A stretch of DNA of 39,627 bases from Mesorhizobium sp. (GTDB taxonomy: Bacteria; Pseudomonadota; Alphaproteobacteria; Rhizobiales; Rhizobiaceae). Below the pieces are notes generated by a model. The model was not told where the DNA came from, made no database searches, and was given only the letters and a program-made list of their open reading frames with translations. Positions within the stretch are counted from its first letter, which is position 1. Each line of letters opens with the position of its first letter. Of this stretch, positions 1 through 9,129 are shown in pieces. The stretch covers positions 1-39,627 of the forward strand of contig SAQR01000057.1 in NCBI GenBank assembly GCA_004020365.1, given 5' to 3'. The position numbers and the translations under genes were made by a program.

Positions 1-81
1 GCTGGCGGATGGGCATAGGGGTACTATAGGCGGATTCGAGGGCGGTGGGAGGGGGAATTCAGGAATCCTCGCTCCTGCATT

Positions 82-225
82 TCACGTCATCAGCTTGGGC
101 AGCGCTGCCGCCAGCGCATCGACGGCAAGGCGGACCTTCAGCGGCAAGTGAGGCGTTTGCAGCCAGAGCGCATAGGCGTCGTAAAGCCCATGCGGCCATA
201 TATCTGCCGGATGGCCGCTGGCATA
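82..225 (-). pseudogene. LysR-family regulator, C-terminal remnant
   Basis: About 45 codons read on the minus strand into a TGA at 82-84. They include WPHGLYDAYALWLQ followed by PHLPLKVRLAVDALAAALP. This looks like the end of a LysR effector domain, where a Pro-Lys-Val-Arg helix followed by an Asp-Ala-Leu segment closes the protein. No HTH or central domain precedes it. The frame continues only to about 291, inside the start of the divergent oxidoreductase gene. A LysR gene here would have had its 5' end next to that oxidoreductase, so most of the gene seems to have been deleted with the tail left behind. The match to LysR tails is by eye; the remnant status is inference. Confidence 0.5.
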
Positions 226-261
226 GCGCATTCGGATCAAATGTTTTGGAGTTATGACCGC

Positions 262-1254
262 ATGGCACGTGTTGTTCGCTTTCATGAGCATGGTGGCCCC
301 GAGGTTCTGCGCATCGAGAATCTCGATATTCCCGCGCTCGATCGGGGCGAGATTCAGATCCGGGTCAAGGCACTGGGTCTCAACCGGGCCGAGGCGCTGC
401 TGCGTTCGGGCACTTATATCCAGACGCCGCCGTTGCCTTCCGGTCTTGGCCTTGAGGCAGCGGGTGTTGTCGAAGCGGTCGGCGAAGCCGTGCGCGGTTT
501 TGCGCCAGGTGACGCCGTCAGCGTCGTGCCGCCATTATCGATGGCCCGCTGGCCCGCCTATGGTGAGATTGCCACATATCCCGCCGAGTTCGTGGTCAAG
601 CACCCGCCATCGCTTAGCTGGGAAGAGGCGGCAGCGGTCTGGATGCAATATCTCACCGCCTACGGCGCACTGATCGACATTGCCAAGCTCAGGAGAGGCG
701 ACTTCGTCGTCATTACCGCGGCATCGAGCAGTGTCGGACTTGCCGCGATCCAGATTGCCAATATCGTTGGTGCGACCGCGATCGCGGTCACACGGACATC
801 TGCCAAGAGACAGGCCCTGCTCAAGTTCGGCGCGGCCCATGTCGTTGCTTCAGCGGACGAAGATCTGGAAGCCCGGCTGAAGGAAATCGCCAGTCCGGAC
901 AACATCCGAGTGGTGTTCGACGCGGTCGGCGGCCCGATTTTCGCGCCTCTGACGGCGGCGATGGCACGGGGTGGCGTTCTCATCGAATATGGCGGCTTGA
1001 GCCCCGAGCCGACGCCGTTCCCGCTGTTGGCTGCGCTGGCCAAGACGCTGACGCTGCGCGGCTATCTCGTCCACGAGATCACTGGCGATCCAGTGAAGTT
1101 GGAAGCTGCCAAGGCGTTCATCCTCGACGGATTGATGTCAGGTTCGCTAAAGCCGGCCATCGCCAAAACCTTTCCGTTCGAGCAGATCGTCGAGGCGCAT
1201 CGCTTTCTCGAGTCGAACGAGCAATTCGGCAAGATCGTCGTGACGATTGATTGA
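262..1254 (+). CDS. Zinc-type alcohol dehydrogenase / quinone oxidoreductase family protein
   Basis: A 330-residue medium-chain dehydrogenase/reductase. The start chosen is the ATG at 262 (MARVVRFHEHGGPEVL), the usual N-terminus of quinone-oxidoreductase-like MDR proteins; the longer reading frame upstream runs through the LysR remnant. The GroES-like domain occupies about residues 1-140 (VKALGLNRAEALLRSG, then GLGLEAAGVVEAVGEAV). The Rossmann domain follows, with VVITAASSSVGLAAIQIA as the NADPH-binding turn and VVFDAVGG further on. The structural-zinc cysteine cluster is absent, so this is the zinc-independent branch that reduces quinones or enones with NAD(P)H. The substrate cannot be deduced. 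It ends 14 bp before the convergent LysR gene. Family assignment is firm. Confidence 0.85.
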   Translation: MARVVRFHEHGGPEVLRIENLDIPALDRGEIQIRVKALGLNRAEALLRSGTYIQTPPLPSGLGLEAAGVVEAVGEAVRGFAPGDAVSVVPPLSMARWPAYGEIATYPAEFVVKHPPSLSWEEAAAVWMQYLTAYGALIDIAKLRRGDFVVITAASSSVGLAAIQIANIVGATAIAVTRTSAKRQALLKFGAAHVVASADEDLEARLKEIASPDNIRVVFDAVGGPIFAPLTAAMARGGVLIEYGGLSPEPTPFPLLAALAKTLTLRGYLVHEITGDPVKLEAAKAFILDGLMSGSLKPAIAKTFPFEQIVEAHRFLESNEQFGKIVVTID

Positions 1255-1268
1255 GCATCATGGGAGCC

Positions 1269-2171
1269 TCACGCCTGCGCAGCCAGCCAGTCCCGCACCT
1301 TGCGGGCATTGTCGCTGAGCTCGCGATTTCTCGACCAGATGACATGAAAGCCCTTGCCGGTCGTCATCGTGTGGCCGGTAACACGCACCAGCAGCCCTGT
1401 CGTCAGCAGGCGCTCGGCGAGGTGGCCCCAGCCGAGCGCAATGCCTTGGCCTTCCATGACCGCCTGGATCACCAGCGCATAATCGTTGATGCGCAAGCCG
1501 CGCCCGGCATCGGTGATGTCGACCCCGGCCGAGGCGAACCACTCGTCCCAACTCGCGGCCTCGCGAAACGGCTCTTCGAGATGGATGAGCCGGTGCGATG
1601 GCAGATCCTCGACGGTTTCCGGCAGTCCGAACCGCGCCACGTAACTCGCGCCGGCAACCGGGAATATTTCTTCATCGGCGAGCGGCAGCGAATGATAGTC
1701 CGGCCATCCCTGTGGTTCGCCGCCACGAACGCCGAGCGGGATGTCTTCGGCGATGATGTCGAGATCGCGGTCGGCGGTCTGGATGCGCAGATCGATGCCC
1801 GGCAGTTCGTCGCGGAACTGCTGCAGGCGCGGCATCATCCAGAACGAGGCGAAGGCGGTCGAGGCAGCGAGCGTCACATGGCCGCCGGTCGCTTGTAGGC
1901 GCAAATCCTCCGCCGACTTGCGGATGTGCGACAGGCCGAGCGAGACGTCGGCGTGGAAACGCTCGCCGGCTTCGGTAAGGCTGACCTGACGATGGCGGCG
2001 CTGGAACAGTTTCGCGCCGAGCTGCTCTTCAAGCCCGCGGATCGCATAGGACACGGCAGCCTGCGTCATGCCGAGCTCCCGCCCGGCGGCGGTAAAGCTC
2101 GACAGCCGGCCGGCGGCTTCGAAAACGATCAGGCTGCCGGCCGAGGGCAGCAGACGGCGCAAGCTTCGCAT
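1269..2171 (-). CDS. LysR-family transcriptional regulator (GcvA-like)
   Basis: A 300-residue LysR regulator. The N-terminal winged HTH spans about residues 10-68 (FEAAGRLSSFTAAGRELGMT, then AAVSYAIRGLEEQLGAKLF), followed by the two-lobed effector domain. Signatures of the GcvA subgroup include the WDEWFASAG segment and GIALGWGHL in the second lobe. It is divergent from the MttB-family methyltransferase gene, with about 90 bp between start codons, so it probably controls the mttB-SBP-mttC operon and itself. A perfect 7-bp-arm palindrome lies over its own start codon (see 2170-2184). The inducer is unknown; a betaine or methylated amine is the obvious guess from context. Confidence 0.9.
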   Translation of the reverse strand: MRSLRRLLPSAGSLIVFEAAGRLSSFTAAGRELGMTQAAVSYAIRGLEEQLGAKLFQRRHRQVSLTEAGERFHADVSLGLSHIRKSAEDLRLQATGGHVTLAASTAFASFWMMPRLQQFRDELPGIDLRIQTADRDLDIIAEDIPLGVRGGEPQGWPDYHSLPLADEEIFPVAGASYVARFGLPETVEDLPSHRLIHLEEPFREAASWDEWFASAGVDITDAGRGLRINDYALVIQAVMEGQGIALGWGHLAERLLTTGLLVRVTGHTMTTGKGFHVIWSRNRELSDNARKVRDWLAAQA

Positions 2172-2184
2172 AAGCTGAGCTTAT
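2170..2184. promoter_or_regulatory. Candidate LysR operator (T-N11-A palindrome)
   Basis: ATAAGCTGAGCTTAT is a perfect palindrome with 7-bp arms around a central G. It contains the T-N11-A pattern (2171-2183) typical of LysR recognition sites. It overlaps the start codon of the LysR gene (ATG complement at 2169-2171) and lies about 80 bp upstream of the methyltransferase start, as expected for an autoregulatory recognition site. Confidence 0.55.
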
Positions 2185-2262
2185 ACAAGTGATCAGGATT
2201 TTCCAGCGTCACAGCCATATTTCCTCTCGCTAGGCTGGTCGTAATTGGGAGGATGGAATTCC

Positions 2263-3813
2263 ATGAACGCACCGGCCGCCGAAGTCACCGAACCCGCCAG
2301 CCGCCGAGGTGGCGGTCGCCTGGGCCGCAAGGCGCTGCGCGGAACTCCGATGGCGTCGTTTCCGACGCTGGTTCGCAACATACCCGCATACCAAATGGTC
2401 CCGGACGAGGCTGTCGAGCTGATCCACCAGGAGTCGCTCTCGATCCTCGAACAGGTTGGCTGCGAGTTCCGCGACGACGAGGCCATAGCACTGTGGCAGG
2501 CCGCCGGAGCCGATGTCTCCGAGACGCGCGTTCGCATTGACCGCGCGCTGTTGATGGAGCTGATCTCGAAGGTCCCGCCGGAATTCACGCTCAATGCGCG
2601 CAATCCTGAGCGCTCGGTCCGCGTCGGCGGCAAGAATTCCATTTTTGTGCCGATGTATGGCGCGCCTTACGTGCGCGACCTCGATAACGTCAGGCGCTAT
2701 GGCACGCTCGCCGACCTTCAGAACTTTCATAAGCTCGCTTACATGGCGCCGGCGCTGCATTCGTCGAGCTCGATCATCTGCGAGCCGATGGAAATTGCGG
2801 TGCCGAAGCGTCACCTCCACATCATCCATTCGGCGCTGAAGCATTCCGACAAGCCGTTCATGGGCATCGTGACATCCAGGGAACGCGCCGAAGACACGAT
2901 GGCGATGGCGGGCATCGTGTTCGGCGATGATTTTGTCCGGGACAACCCTGTGTTGGTCGCGATCACCAATTGCAACTCGCCACTGGTATGGGACGCCACC
3001 ATGCTGGACGCGATGAAGGTCTATGCGCGTCACAACCAGCCGTTGATCCTGGCGCCGTTCGCGCTGTGCGGCGCCTCGACTTCGGCCTCGGCGGTGGGAG
3101 CGGTCGCGCAGGTCAATGCCGAAGCGCTGGCGGGCGTCGCCTTCACGCAACTGCTGCGTCCGGGTTCACCGCAGATCTATGGACAGTTCATGGTTACGGT
3201 CGACATGAAGACCGGCGCGCCGATGGGCGGCACGCCCGAGGCCGCCCAGATGATGTATTTGATGGGAGCACTGGCGCGGAAATATCGGCTGCCCTGGCGC
3301 ACGTCGGGCTTCCATGTCGGATCGAAACTCAATGACGCCCAGGCGGGCTACGAGGCGAACATGCTGATGCATGCCGCCATCCTTGCCGGCGCCAACTACA
3401 TCTGGCACTCCGCCGGATGGCTCGAGGCCGGCCTGACCTGCGGCTATTCAAAATTCGCGACCGACTGCGAACAGCTTGTCGGCTGGTACAAATATGCCGG
3501 CGGCCTGCCGTTCGACGATTTCAAGGAAGCGATGGCGGCGATCCGCGAGGTCGGGCCGCAGGGCCATTTCCTCGGCACCCAGCACACGCTCGAGCATTTC
3601 CAGTCGGCCTTCTTCATGCCCAGCATCATGGACTTCAATTCCTACGAACAGTGGAAGGCTGAAGGGGCAAAGGACCACGACACGCGCGGCCGCGAGAAAG
3701 CGCGCAACATGCTCGCCGATTATGAGGAGCCGAAGCTCGATGACGGCATCGCCGACGGTCTCAAAGATTTGATCGCGCTGCGCGAGGAGAAGCTGCCGGA
3801 CAGCGTTAGTTAA
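2263..3813 (+). CDS. Trimethylamine methyltransferase (MttB) family protein, non-pyrrolysine type
   Basis: A 516-residue MttB-superfamily protein. It would transfer a methyl group from a quaternary amine to the cobalt of a partner corrinoid protein. The ATG at 2263 follows a clear GGGAGGA ribosome-binding site at 2247-2253; a TTG at 2245 is the alternative and fits less well. The TIM-barrel body includes [62 protein letters not shown] and [20 protein letters not shown]. There is no in-frame TAG, so it is not the pyrrolysine-containing trimethylamine enzyme. Characterised relatives demethylate glycine betaine (MtgB), proline betaine (MtpB), carnitine or gamma-butyrobetaine. The corrinoid gene two positions downstream supports the assignment. 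Proline betaine or glycine betaine as substrate is inference from the neighbours. Confidence 0.9.
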   Translation: MNAPAAEVTEPASRRGGGRLGRKALRGTPMASFPTLVRNIPAYQMVPDEAVELIHQESLSILEQVGCEFRDDEAIALWQAAGADVSETRVRIDRALLMELISKVPPEFTLNARNPERSVRVGGKNSIFVPMYGAPYVRDLDNVRRYGTLADLQNFHKLAYMAPALHSSSSIICEPMEIAVPKRHLHIIHSALKHSDKPFMGIVTSRERAEDTMAMAGIVFGDDFVRDNPVLVAITNCNSPLVWDATMLDAMKVYARHNQPLILAPFALCGASTSASAVGAVAQVNAEALAGVAFTQLLRPGSPQIYGQFMVTVDMKTGAPMGGTPEAAQMMYLMGALARKYRLPWRTSGFHVGSKLNDAQAGYEANMLMHAAILAGANYIWHSAGWLEAGLTCGYSKFATDCEQLVGWYKYAGGLPFDDFKEAMAAIREVGPQGHFLGTQHTLEHFQSAFFMPSIMDFNSYEQWKAEGAKDHDTRGREKARNMLADYEEPKLDDGIADGLKDLIALREEKLPDSVS

Positions 3814-3853
3814 TCCAACGGGCGAAGACCCAAAGGCAACCATAAGGGAGGAA

Positions 3854-5506
3854 ATGATGGCACTCTTCAGAAACAACGGTGATCGTGTCCCCAGCGTAAT
3901 CGAGGCGATGGCTGAAGAAGCCCGCTCAGGCCGGATGGACCGGCGCGAGTTTCTGGCGCTGGCAAGCGCGTTCGGGGCATCGACTGCCCTTGCCTACGCT
4001 ATGATCGGTCTTGCGGTGCCGGGACGGGCTTTGGCCGAAGAGCCCAGGAAAGGCGGAACGCTGCGCGTATCGATGTCGGTGAAGGCGCAGAAGGATCCGC
4101 GTACTTACGACTGGGTGGAGCTTGCCAACATTTCGCGCTGCTGGCTCGAGCCGCTTGTCCGCTACACCCGCGAATTCACTTTCGAGCCGGTCCTGCTCGA
4201 GAGCTGGGACGTCAACGACGACGCCACCGAATACGTGCTGCATCTGCGCAAGGGCATCACCTGGAACAATGGCGACGCCTTCAACGCCGACGACGTGGTC
4301 TACAATCTGACGCGCTGGTGCGAGAAGGATGCCGCCGGCAATTCGATGGCCGCGCGCGTCGGTGCGCTGATCGACGCCAAGACCGGCAAGGCCAGGGACG
4401 GGGCGATCACCAAGGTCGACGACAACACGGTCAAGCTGACGCTGAACGAACCTGATATCTCGCTGATCCCGAACTTCACCGACTATCCAGCGCTCGTCGT
4501 CCACCGCAAATTCGATACCGATGGCGCCGATCCGCTCGCCAAGCCGATCGGCACCGGGCCTTTCGAGCTTGTGTCTTATTCGGTCGGCCAGAACGCGGTC
4601 GTCAAGCGTCGCGAGAATGGCAAATGGTGGGGCGGTGAAGCGCCGCTCGACAGCGTCGAATTCATCGACTACGGCACCGACTTCAACGCCTCGGTGAATG
4701 CATTCGAATCCGAGGAAATCGACGTCAATTTCGAGACGCCCGCCGACTTCATCGACATCCTCGACCAGATGGATCTGGTGAAATCGGAGGTCGCGACGGC
4801 GACGACGCTCGTTGCCCGCACCAACATCACGCACAAGCCTTATGATGACCAGCGGGTACGCAACGCCCTGCAAATGGCCGTCGACAACAATGCGGTGCTC
4901 GAACTTGGCTACGCCGGGCGCGGCACCCCAGGTGAAAACCACCACGTCAGCCCGATCCATCCGGAATATTTTCCGCTGCCCAAGAAGACACGCGATGCGG
5001 CCGGCGCCAAGAAGCTGATGGCCGAGGCCGGACAGGCCGATTTCGAGCATGAACTGATCACCGTCGAGGACGATTGGCAAAAGAACACCGGCGACGCGAT
5101 TGCCGGCCAGCTGCGCGATGCCGGGATCAAGGTGAAGCGCACGGTGCTGCCGGGGTCGACCTTCTGGAACGACTGGACGAAATACCCCTATTCCATGACC
5201 ATCTGGTATATGCGCCCACTCGGCGTTCAGGTGTTGGCGCTCGGCTATCGCACCGGCGAGGCCTGGAATGAAACGGCGTATTCGAATCCTGATTTCGACG
5301 CCAAGCTCAAGCAGGCCCTCTCACTCATCGACGTGGAGAAGCGCCGCGAGGTCATGAAGGACGTCGAGCAGATCCTGCAGGATTCGGGCGTCATCATTCA
5401 GCCGTTCTGGCAGAAGCTGTACAGCCACATGAACAAGAAGGTGAAGAACTACGCGGTCCACCAGACTTTCGAGATGGATCTTCAGAACGTCTGGCTGGAC
5501 GCCTGA
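3854..5506 (+). CDS. ABC transporter substrate-binding protein, family 5 (peptide/betaine type), Tat-exported
   Basis: A 550-residue DppA/OppA-like periplasmic binding protein (SBP_bac_5). It carries a twin-arginine signal: [14 protein letters not shown] starts near residue 29, followed by a hydrophobic stretch and a GRALAEE cleavage region. The long N-terminal extension before the two arginines is common for Tat-dependent members. Family landmarks are [11 protein letters not shown] at the mature N-terminus, [25 protein letters not shown], and [11 protein letters not shown]. An AGGGAGGA motif precedes the ATG at 3854 (ATG at 3857 is possible). The gene lies between the methyltransferase and corrinoid genes on the same strand, so it probably captures the substrate that they demethylate. 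No permease or ATPase for it is present in the window. Confidence 0.9.
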   Translation: MMALFRNNGDRVPSVIEAMAEEARSGRMDRREFLALASAFGASTALAYAMIGLAVPGRALAEEPRKGGTLRVSMSVKAQKDPRTYDWVELANISRCWLEPLVRYTREFTFEPVLLESWDVNDDATEYVLHLRKGITWNNGDAFNADDVVYNLTRWCEKDAAGNSMAARVGALIDAKTGKARDGAITKVDDNTVKLTLNEPDISLIPNFTDYPALVVHRKFDTDGADPLAKPIGTGPFELVSYSVGQNAVVKRRENGKWWGGEAPLDSVEFIDYGTDFNASVNAFESEEIDVNFETPADFIDILDQMDLVKSEVATATTLVARTNITHKPYDDQRVRNALQMAVDNNAVLELGYAGRGTPGENHHVSPIHPEYFPLPKKTRDAAGAKKLMAEAGQADFEHELITVEDDWQKNTGDAIAGQLRDAGIKVKRTVLPGSTFWNDWTKYPYSMTIWYMRPLGVQVLALGYRTGEAWNETAYSNPDFDAKLKQALSLIDVEKRREVMKDVEQILQDSGVIIQPFWQKLYSHMNKKVKNYAVHQTFEMDLQNVWLDA

Positions 5507-5531
5507 GTTAGCTCCCAAGGCTGGCAATGAC

Positions 5532-5567
5532 CCGCCGGCACCCGTTGCAGAAAACAGGTGCCGGCGG
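5532..5567 (+). other. Intercistronic hairpin
   Basis: CCGCCGGCACC (5532-5542) and GGTGCCGGCGG (5557-5567) are perfect 11-bp inverted repeats with a 14-nt loop. They lie in the 96-bp gap between the binding-protein and corrinoid genes. No T-tract follows, so it is more likely an mRNA-stabilising or processing stem, or a partial attenuator, than a full intrinsic terminator. It also argues against the upstream GTG (5558) as the start of the corrinoid gene. Confidence 0.6.
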
Positions 5568-5602
5568 ACCGCAAGCCATTGAAATCAGTGAGTGCGTCAA
5601 AC

Positions 5603-6298
5603 ATGGCCGACGACGAGATCATCCTTTCCGAGCTTTCCGACGACGAACTCGTGCAGCAGATGCACGATGACCTTTATGACGGGCTGAAGGAAGAGATCGA
5701 GGAAGGCACCAACATCCTACTCGAGCGCGGCTGGGCGCCTTACAAGGTGCTGACCGAGGCACTGGTCGAAGGCATGCGCATCGTCGGCGAGGATTTTCGC
5801 GACGGCATCCTGTTCGTGCCGGAAGTGCTGTTGTCGGCCAACGCGATGAAGGCGGGCATGTTCATCCTGCGTCCGCTGCTTGTCGCCACCGGCGCGCCGA
5901 AGCAGGGCAAGATGGTGATCGGCACCGTCAAGGGCGACATCCACGACATCGGCAAGAACCTTGTCGGCATGATGATGGAGGGCGCCGGCTTCGACGTCAT
6001 CGACCTCGGCATCAACAATGCGGTGGAAAAATATCTCGACGCCATCGAACAGCACCAGCCTGACATCGTCGGCATGTCGGCGCTGCTGACGACGACCATG
6101 CCCTACATGAAGGTCGTCATCGACACGATGAAGGAAAAGGGCATCCGCGACGACTACGTCGTGCTGGTCGGCGGCGCCCCGCTCAACGAGGAATTCGGCA
6201 AGGCCGTCGGCGCCGACGCCTATTGCCGCGACGCGGCCGTGGCAGTCGAGACCGCCAAGGATTTTATGAAGCGCAAGCACAATGTGCGCGTGTCATAG
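5603..6298 (+). CDS. Corrinoid protein (MttC/MtbC family), methyltransferase partner
   Basis: A 231-residue cobalamin-binding methyl carrier. The N-terminal helical cap (about residues 1-95) precedes a Rossmann-like B12 domain that carries the signature KGDIHDIGKNLVGMMMEGAGF. The histidine of D-x-H-x-x-G is the lower axial cobalt ligand. Further B12-domain landmarks are GMSALLTTTMPYMK and VLVGGAPLNEEFG. I chose the ATG at 5603 (MADDEIILSELSDDEL) because the upstream GTG at 5558 lies inside a strong hairpin. The protein would accept the methyl group from the MttB homologue at 2263 and pass it to tetrahydrofolate through another methyltransferase not seen here. Its last bases overlap the convergent flavoprotein gene by 6 bp. 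Confidence 0.9.
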   Translation: MADDEIILSELSDDELVQQMHDDLYDGLKEEIEEGTNILLERGWAPYKVLTEALVEGMRIVGEDFRDGILFVPEVLLSANAMKAGMFILRPLLVATGAPKQGKMVIGTVKGDIHDIGKNLVGMMMEGAGFDVIDLGINNAVEKYLDAIEQHQPDIVGMSALLTTTMPYMKVVIDTMKEKGIRDDYVVLVGGAPLNEEFGKAVGADAYCRDAAVAVETAKDFMKRKHNVRVS

Positions 6299-8279
6299 CC
6301 GCAAGGCAACTTTCCGTCCTTCGTGGAAGGCGTAGGGCGCCTGGCGCGGAGCGACAGCATCGCCGACCTCTATGAACGGCCGGGGAGTCTTTTCCAGCTC
6401 TTTCGCCAGCCAATTCGCCGCCACATTGGTGGTTGCAAGTACAAGGCAATCGCCAGGCACGAAGCTTTCTTCACGCGTGTTGTGGTCAACGATGGTCACG
6501 CCGTCCCCGTGCCATTCCAGCACGCTGACATCCAACAACCATGTGACGCCAAGCTGGCGCAATGTCCGTCGCAGCGGGAAATCGGCAGCCGTCCGCTGCA
6601 GTTCCTTGCCGACCAACGGATCGGGCGTGAGAATGGTCACTTGATGGCCATCCTCGGCAAGTTTCCAGGCAGTGCCACAACCGCGCCAGCCTCCGCCCTC
6701 GTCGAGCAAAAGCACGTGCTTACCCGGCCGCACAACGCGGGCCATGACGGATTCGATCGAGAAGACATTGCCCCTTTCGATGCCGGGCAGGCTCGGCACT
6801 GCCGGCAAAGCCTTCTGAAAGCCGGTTTCGGGAGACACCGACCCCGTGGCCAGGATAACGGTGTCAGCTTGGAAAGAGGCGATTTCCGAGGCCTCGACGT
6901 AGGTGTTCAGTCGTACGTCGACATTCAGTTTTGCTGAGCTGGCGTTCATACCACCCGAGAAGGTCGAGGATTTGCCCGCGGCGCGGCTGCAGTCCTGCGA
7001 GCAGAAAGTTCCCGCCCAGCCTACTGGAGGCTTCGGCCAGCACCACGTCGTGCCCTCGCTCGGCGGCAACCCGAGCCGTCTCGAGGCCGGCGGGACCGCC
7101 GCCGACGACAAGCACCCGTTTCTTGATGGCAGCGGACGTGAACCGGTCACCACCCCATTCAAACTCGCGCCCCGCAGAGGGATTGATAAGGCAGCTGATC
7201 CAGTAGTCGCGCGAACGACGGCCCCAGCACATCTGGTTGCAGGATATGCATCCGCGCACATCCTCGGGCCGGTCTGCCGCGGCTTTGCGTGCCAGATGCG
7301 GATCGGCGATCTGGCCCCGGACGATCGAGACCAGGTCTGCAGCTTTCTCGCCGAGCACGGTTTCGGCGTTTTCAGGCGTCCTGATGTGGCTTTCGGCCAC
7401 CACGAGGGCCTTCTTGACCGCGGCCTTGAGGGTCGTCGCGAGATCGGTGCCAAGCTTCTCCGGATAGAGAAACGTCGGCATTATCTTGTAGAAATCGAGG
7501 TAGCTGCCAGTGCCGCAGGTCACGTAATCGATCAGCCCCTGCTCATCGTGCAGCCGAATGATCTCCGCCAGTTCCTGGCGACTGAGCGCTACTGCGTAGT
7601 CGGGTTCGTCGCTGACCGAGAGTCCAATGATGAAATCGAGGCCGCATGTTTCGCGGATGCGGGTTAGGATTTCGCGCGAGATCCGCGTGCGGTTGTCGAG
7701 CGACCCTCCCCATTGGTCCTCGCGTCGGTTTGTCCAGGGCGTCCAGAACTGATCGACCAGTCCGAGATAGGCAGCCCAGACTTCGACGCCGTCGAAACCG
7801 GCTTCCCGGCAGCGGCGCGCCGCCTGAACGAAGCTGTCGATGGTTTCCCAAATCTCACCCTCGGACATCGCGTGGGAACCGTCGCTGTCATGATAGCTCG
7901 GCAGGCCCGAGGGCGACCAATGCGCGTGAAATGAGTTGTCCGAATCCCCGTGCGCTCCGACGTGATAGAGCTGCTGGATGGCGATCGCCCCGTGGTCCTT
8001 GATCGCGCGCGTGACCTGCTGGAAATGAAGAATGACGCTGTCGTCGTCAGGTCGAAAATTGCCGCGTGTCAGGACGGCGGCCTGATGGACGGGCATGGGT
8101 TCGACAACAATCATTCCGGCCCCACCGAGGGCTCGCTCGGCATAGTAGGCAACGTGCCGTTCGGTCGGCACGCCATTTTCGGCCATGTTGGCGGTATGAG
8201 CCCCGAACACGATCCGGTTTCGGAGCGTGCGGCTGCCTAGCTTTGCAGGTGAAAACAGATGCGGAAAGAGTTTTGACAT
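6293..8279 (-). pseudogene. TMADH/2,4-dienoyl-CoA reductase-type flavoprotein, frameshifted
   Basis: A gene for an iron-sulfur flavoprotein of about 660 residues, related to trimethylamine dehydrogenase, DgcA and StcD, broken by one extra base. The first frame (8279 down to about 6932) encodes the FMN TIM barrel (LFSPAKLGSRTLRNRIVFG, then WGGSLDNRTRISREIL), the 4Fe-4S motif C-x2-C-x3-C-x11-C starting at CISCNQMC, and the ADP-binding fold VLVVGGGPAGLETARVAAERG. Homology then continues in another frame from LNVDVRLNTYVEA to EVGDAVAPRQAPYAF and the TGA at 6293-6295. The switch falls at TTTT (6929-6932): with three bases the protein reads QLSKLNVDVR. Expected function is oxidative demethylation of a methylated amine. 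Sequencing error is the main alternative to a true mutation. Confidence 0.85.
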
Positions 8280-8319
8280 AATATCACACCAGCGGTCGGA
8301 GGAGGGCCTCGTTCGGCAG

Positions 8320-9114
8320 TCAGGTGGCTTGTCCCATAGTCACGGATTTCTGGAGCGCCGCGGCAAGGCCGTCTGCCACGGCAGATTCAAACCCGGCTGC
8401 CCGCATGGCCTCGATCGCTGCCGCGGTGGTGCCGCGGTAGTCGAGGAAGGTCTGGACGATATCTTGGGGATTGTCTGGACGAGCCTCGAGGAGTTTTCCG
8501 GTTCCAACAAGCACCGCGCTGACGCTCCGCCGGGCAATATCTGGATCCATTCCTCGGCTGAGGGCGTCGTCCATCATCGCCGCCGCCAAAAGCGCCGGAA
8601 AGGCTGGACCGGATCCGGTGAGGCCCGTCAAATAGTCGATATCTGCTTCTGTTTTGACTTCATCGGCAGCGCCACAGGCCTCCAGAATCCGGCGAACGAC
8701 ATTGCGGTCATCGGCGGTGACGCCCTGAGAGCTTATCCAGGGAGTATAGGAATTCCGCACCTCTGCCGCTGCATTCGGAAGCGTGCGGACGACGCGGTCG
8801 GTTTTAAGACGTCCCGCCAGTTGGTCGAGAGTGATCCCGGCCATAACCGACATGGCGAGCTTGCCGGACGCAGTAATGTCGATGGCAGGCCAATCCTGGG
8901 GCCGGACCGAGACGATGATGACATCAGATCGATCCACCAGTTCCTGGTTGTCCCTGGTCCATGCAGCGTTTGGCAGAAAGTCGGGTTGCCCACTTCGATG
9001 AGAGAGCGTCAGGTGCTCTGCGGCGACTGTTTGCGCATCAATGATGGCCTCGGCGATAGCGCGTCCAAGCCAGCCACCTCCGCCGATTATTCCGATGCTC
9101 AAGGGTTCACCCAT
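8320..9114 (-). CDS. Pyrroline-5-carboxylate reductase (ProC) family protein
   Basis: A 264-residue NAD(P)-dependent oxidoreductase of the ProC family. The Rossmann fold starts at once (IGIIGGGGWLGRAIAEAII). The middle contains SVRPQDWPAID and VMAGITLDQLAGRL, then RTLPNAAAEV. The C-terminal dimerisation domain has the ProC hallmark LTGLTGSGPAFPALLAAAMMDDALSRGM broken over residues of about 175-205, and TGKLLEARPDNPQDIVQ. Classical ProC reduces pyrroline-5-carboxylate to proline. In this context it may act on a related cyclic imine formed during betaine degradation, which is inference. It sits 15 bp after the TetR gene and 40 bp before the flavoprotein, so the three probably form one transcript. 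Confidence 0.85.
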   Translation of the reverse strand: MGEPLSIGIIGGGGWLGRAIAEAIIDAQTVAAEHLTLSHRSGQPDFLPNAAWTRDNQELVDRSDVIIVSVRPQDWPAIDITASGKLAMSVMAGITLDQLAGRLKTDRVVRTLPNAAAEVRNSYTPWISSQGVTADDRNVVRRILEACGAADEVKTEADIDYLTGLTGSGPAFPALLAAAMMDDALSRGMDPDIARRSVSAVLVGTGKLLEARPDNPQDIVQTFLDYRGTTAAAIEAMRAAGFESAVADGLAAALQKSVTMGQAT

Positions 9115-9129
9115 TGTCGAAACGCTTCC

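Noticed and set aside
2263-3813. Pyrrolysine-encoding mttB
   Set aside because: The frame contains no in-frame TAG before its end and no pyl genes are present.
6926-6936. Programmed ribosomal frameshift in the flavoprotein
   Set aside because: The required change is +1 at AGC-AAA-ACT, with no -1 slippery heptamer, no stop codon at the shift site and no obvious stimulating structure; homologues are single-frame.
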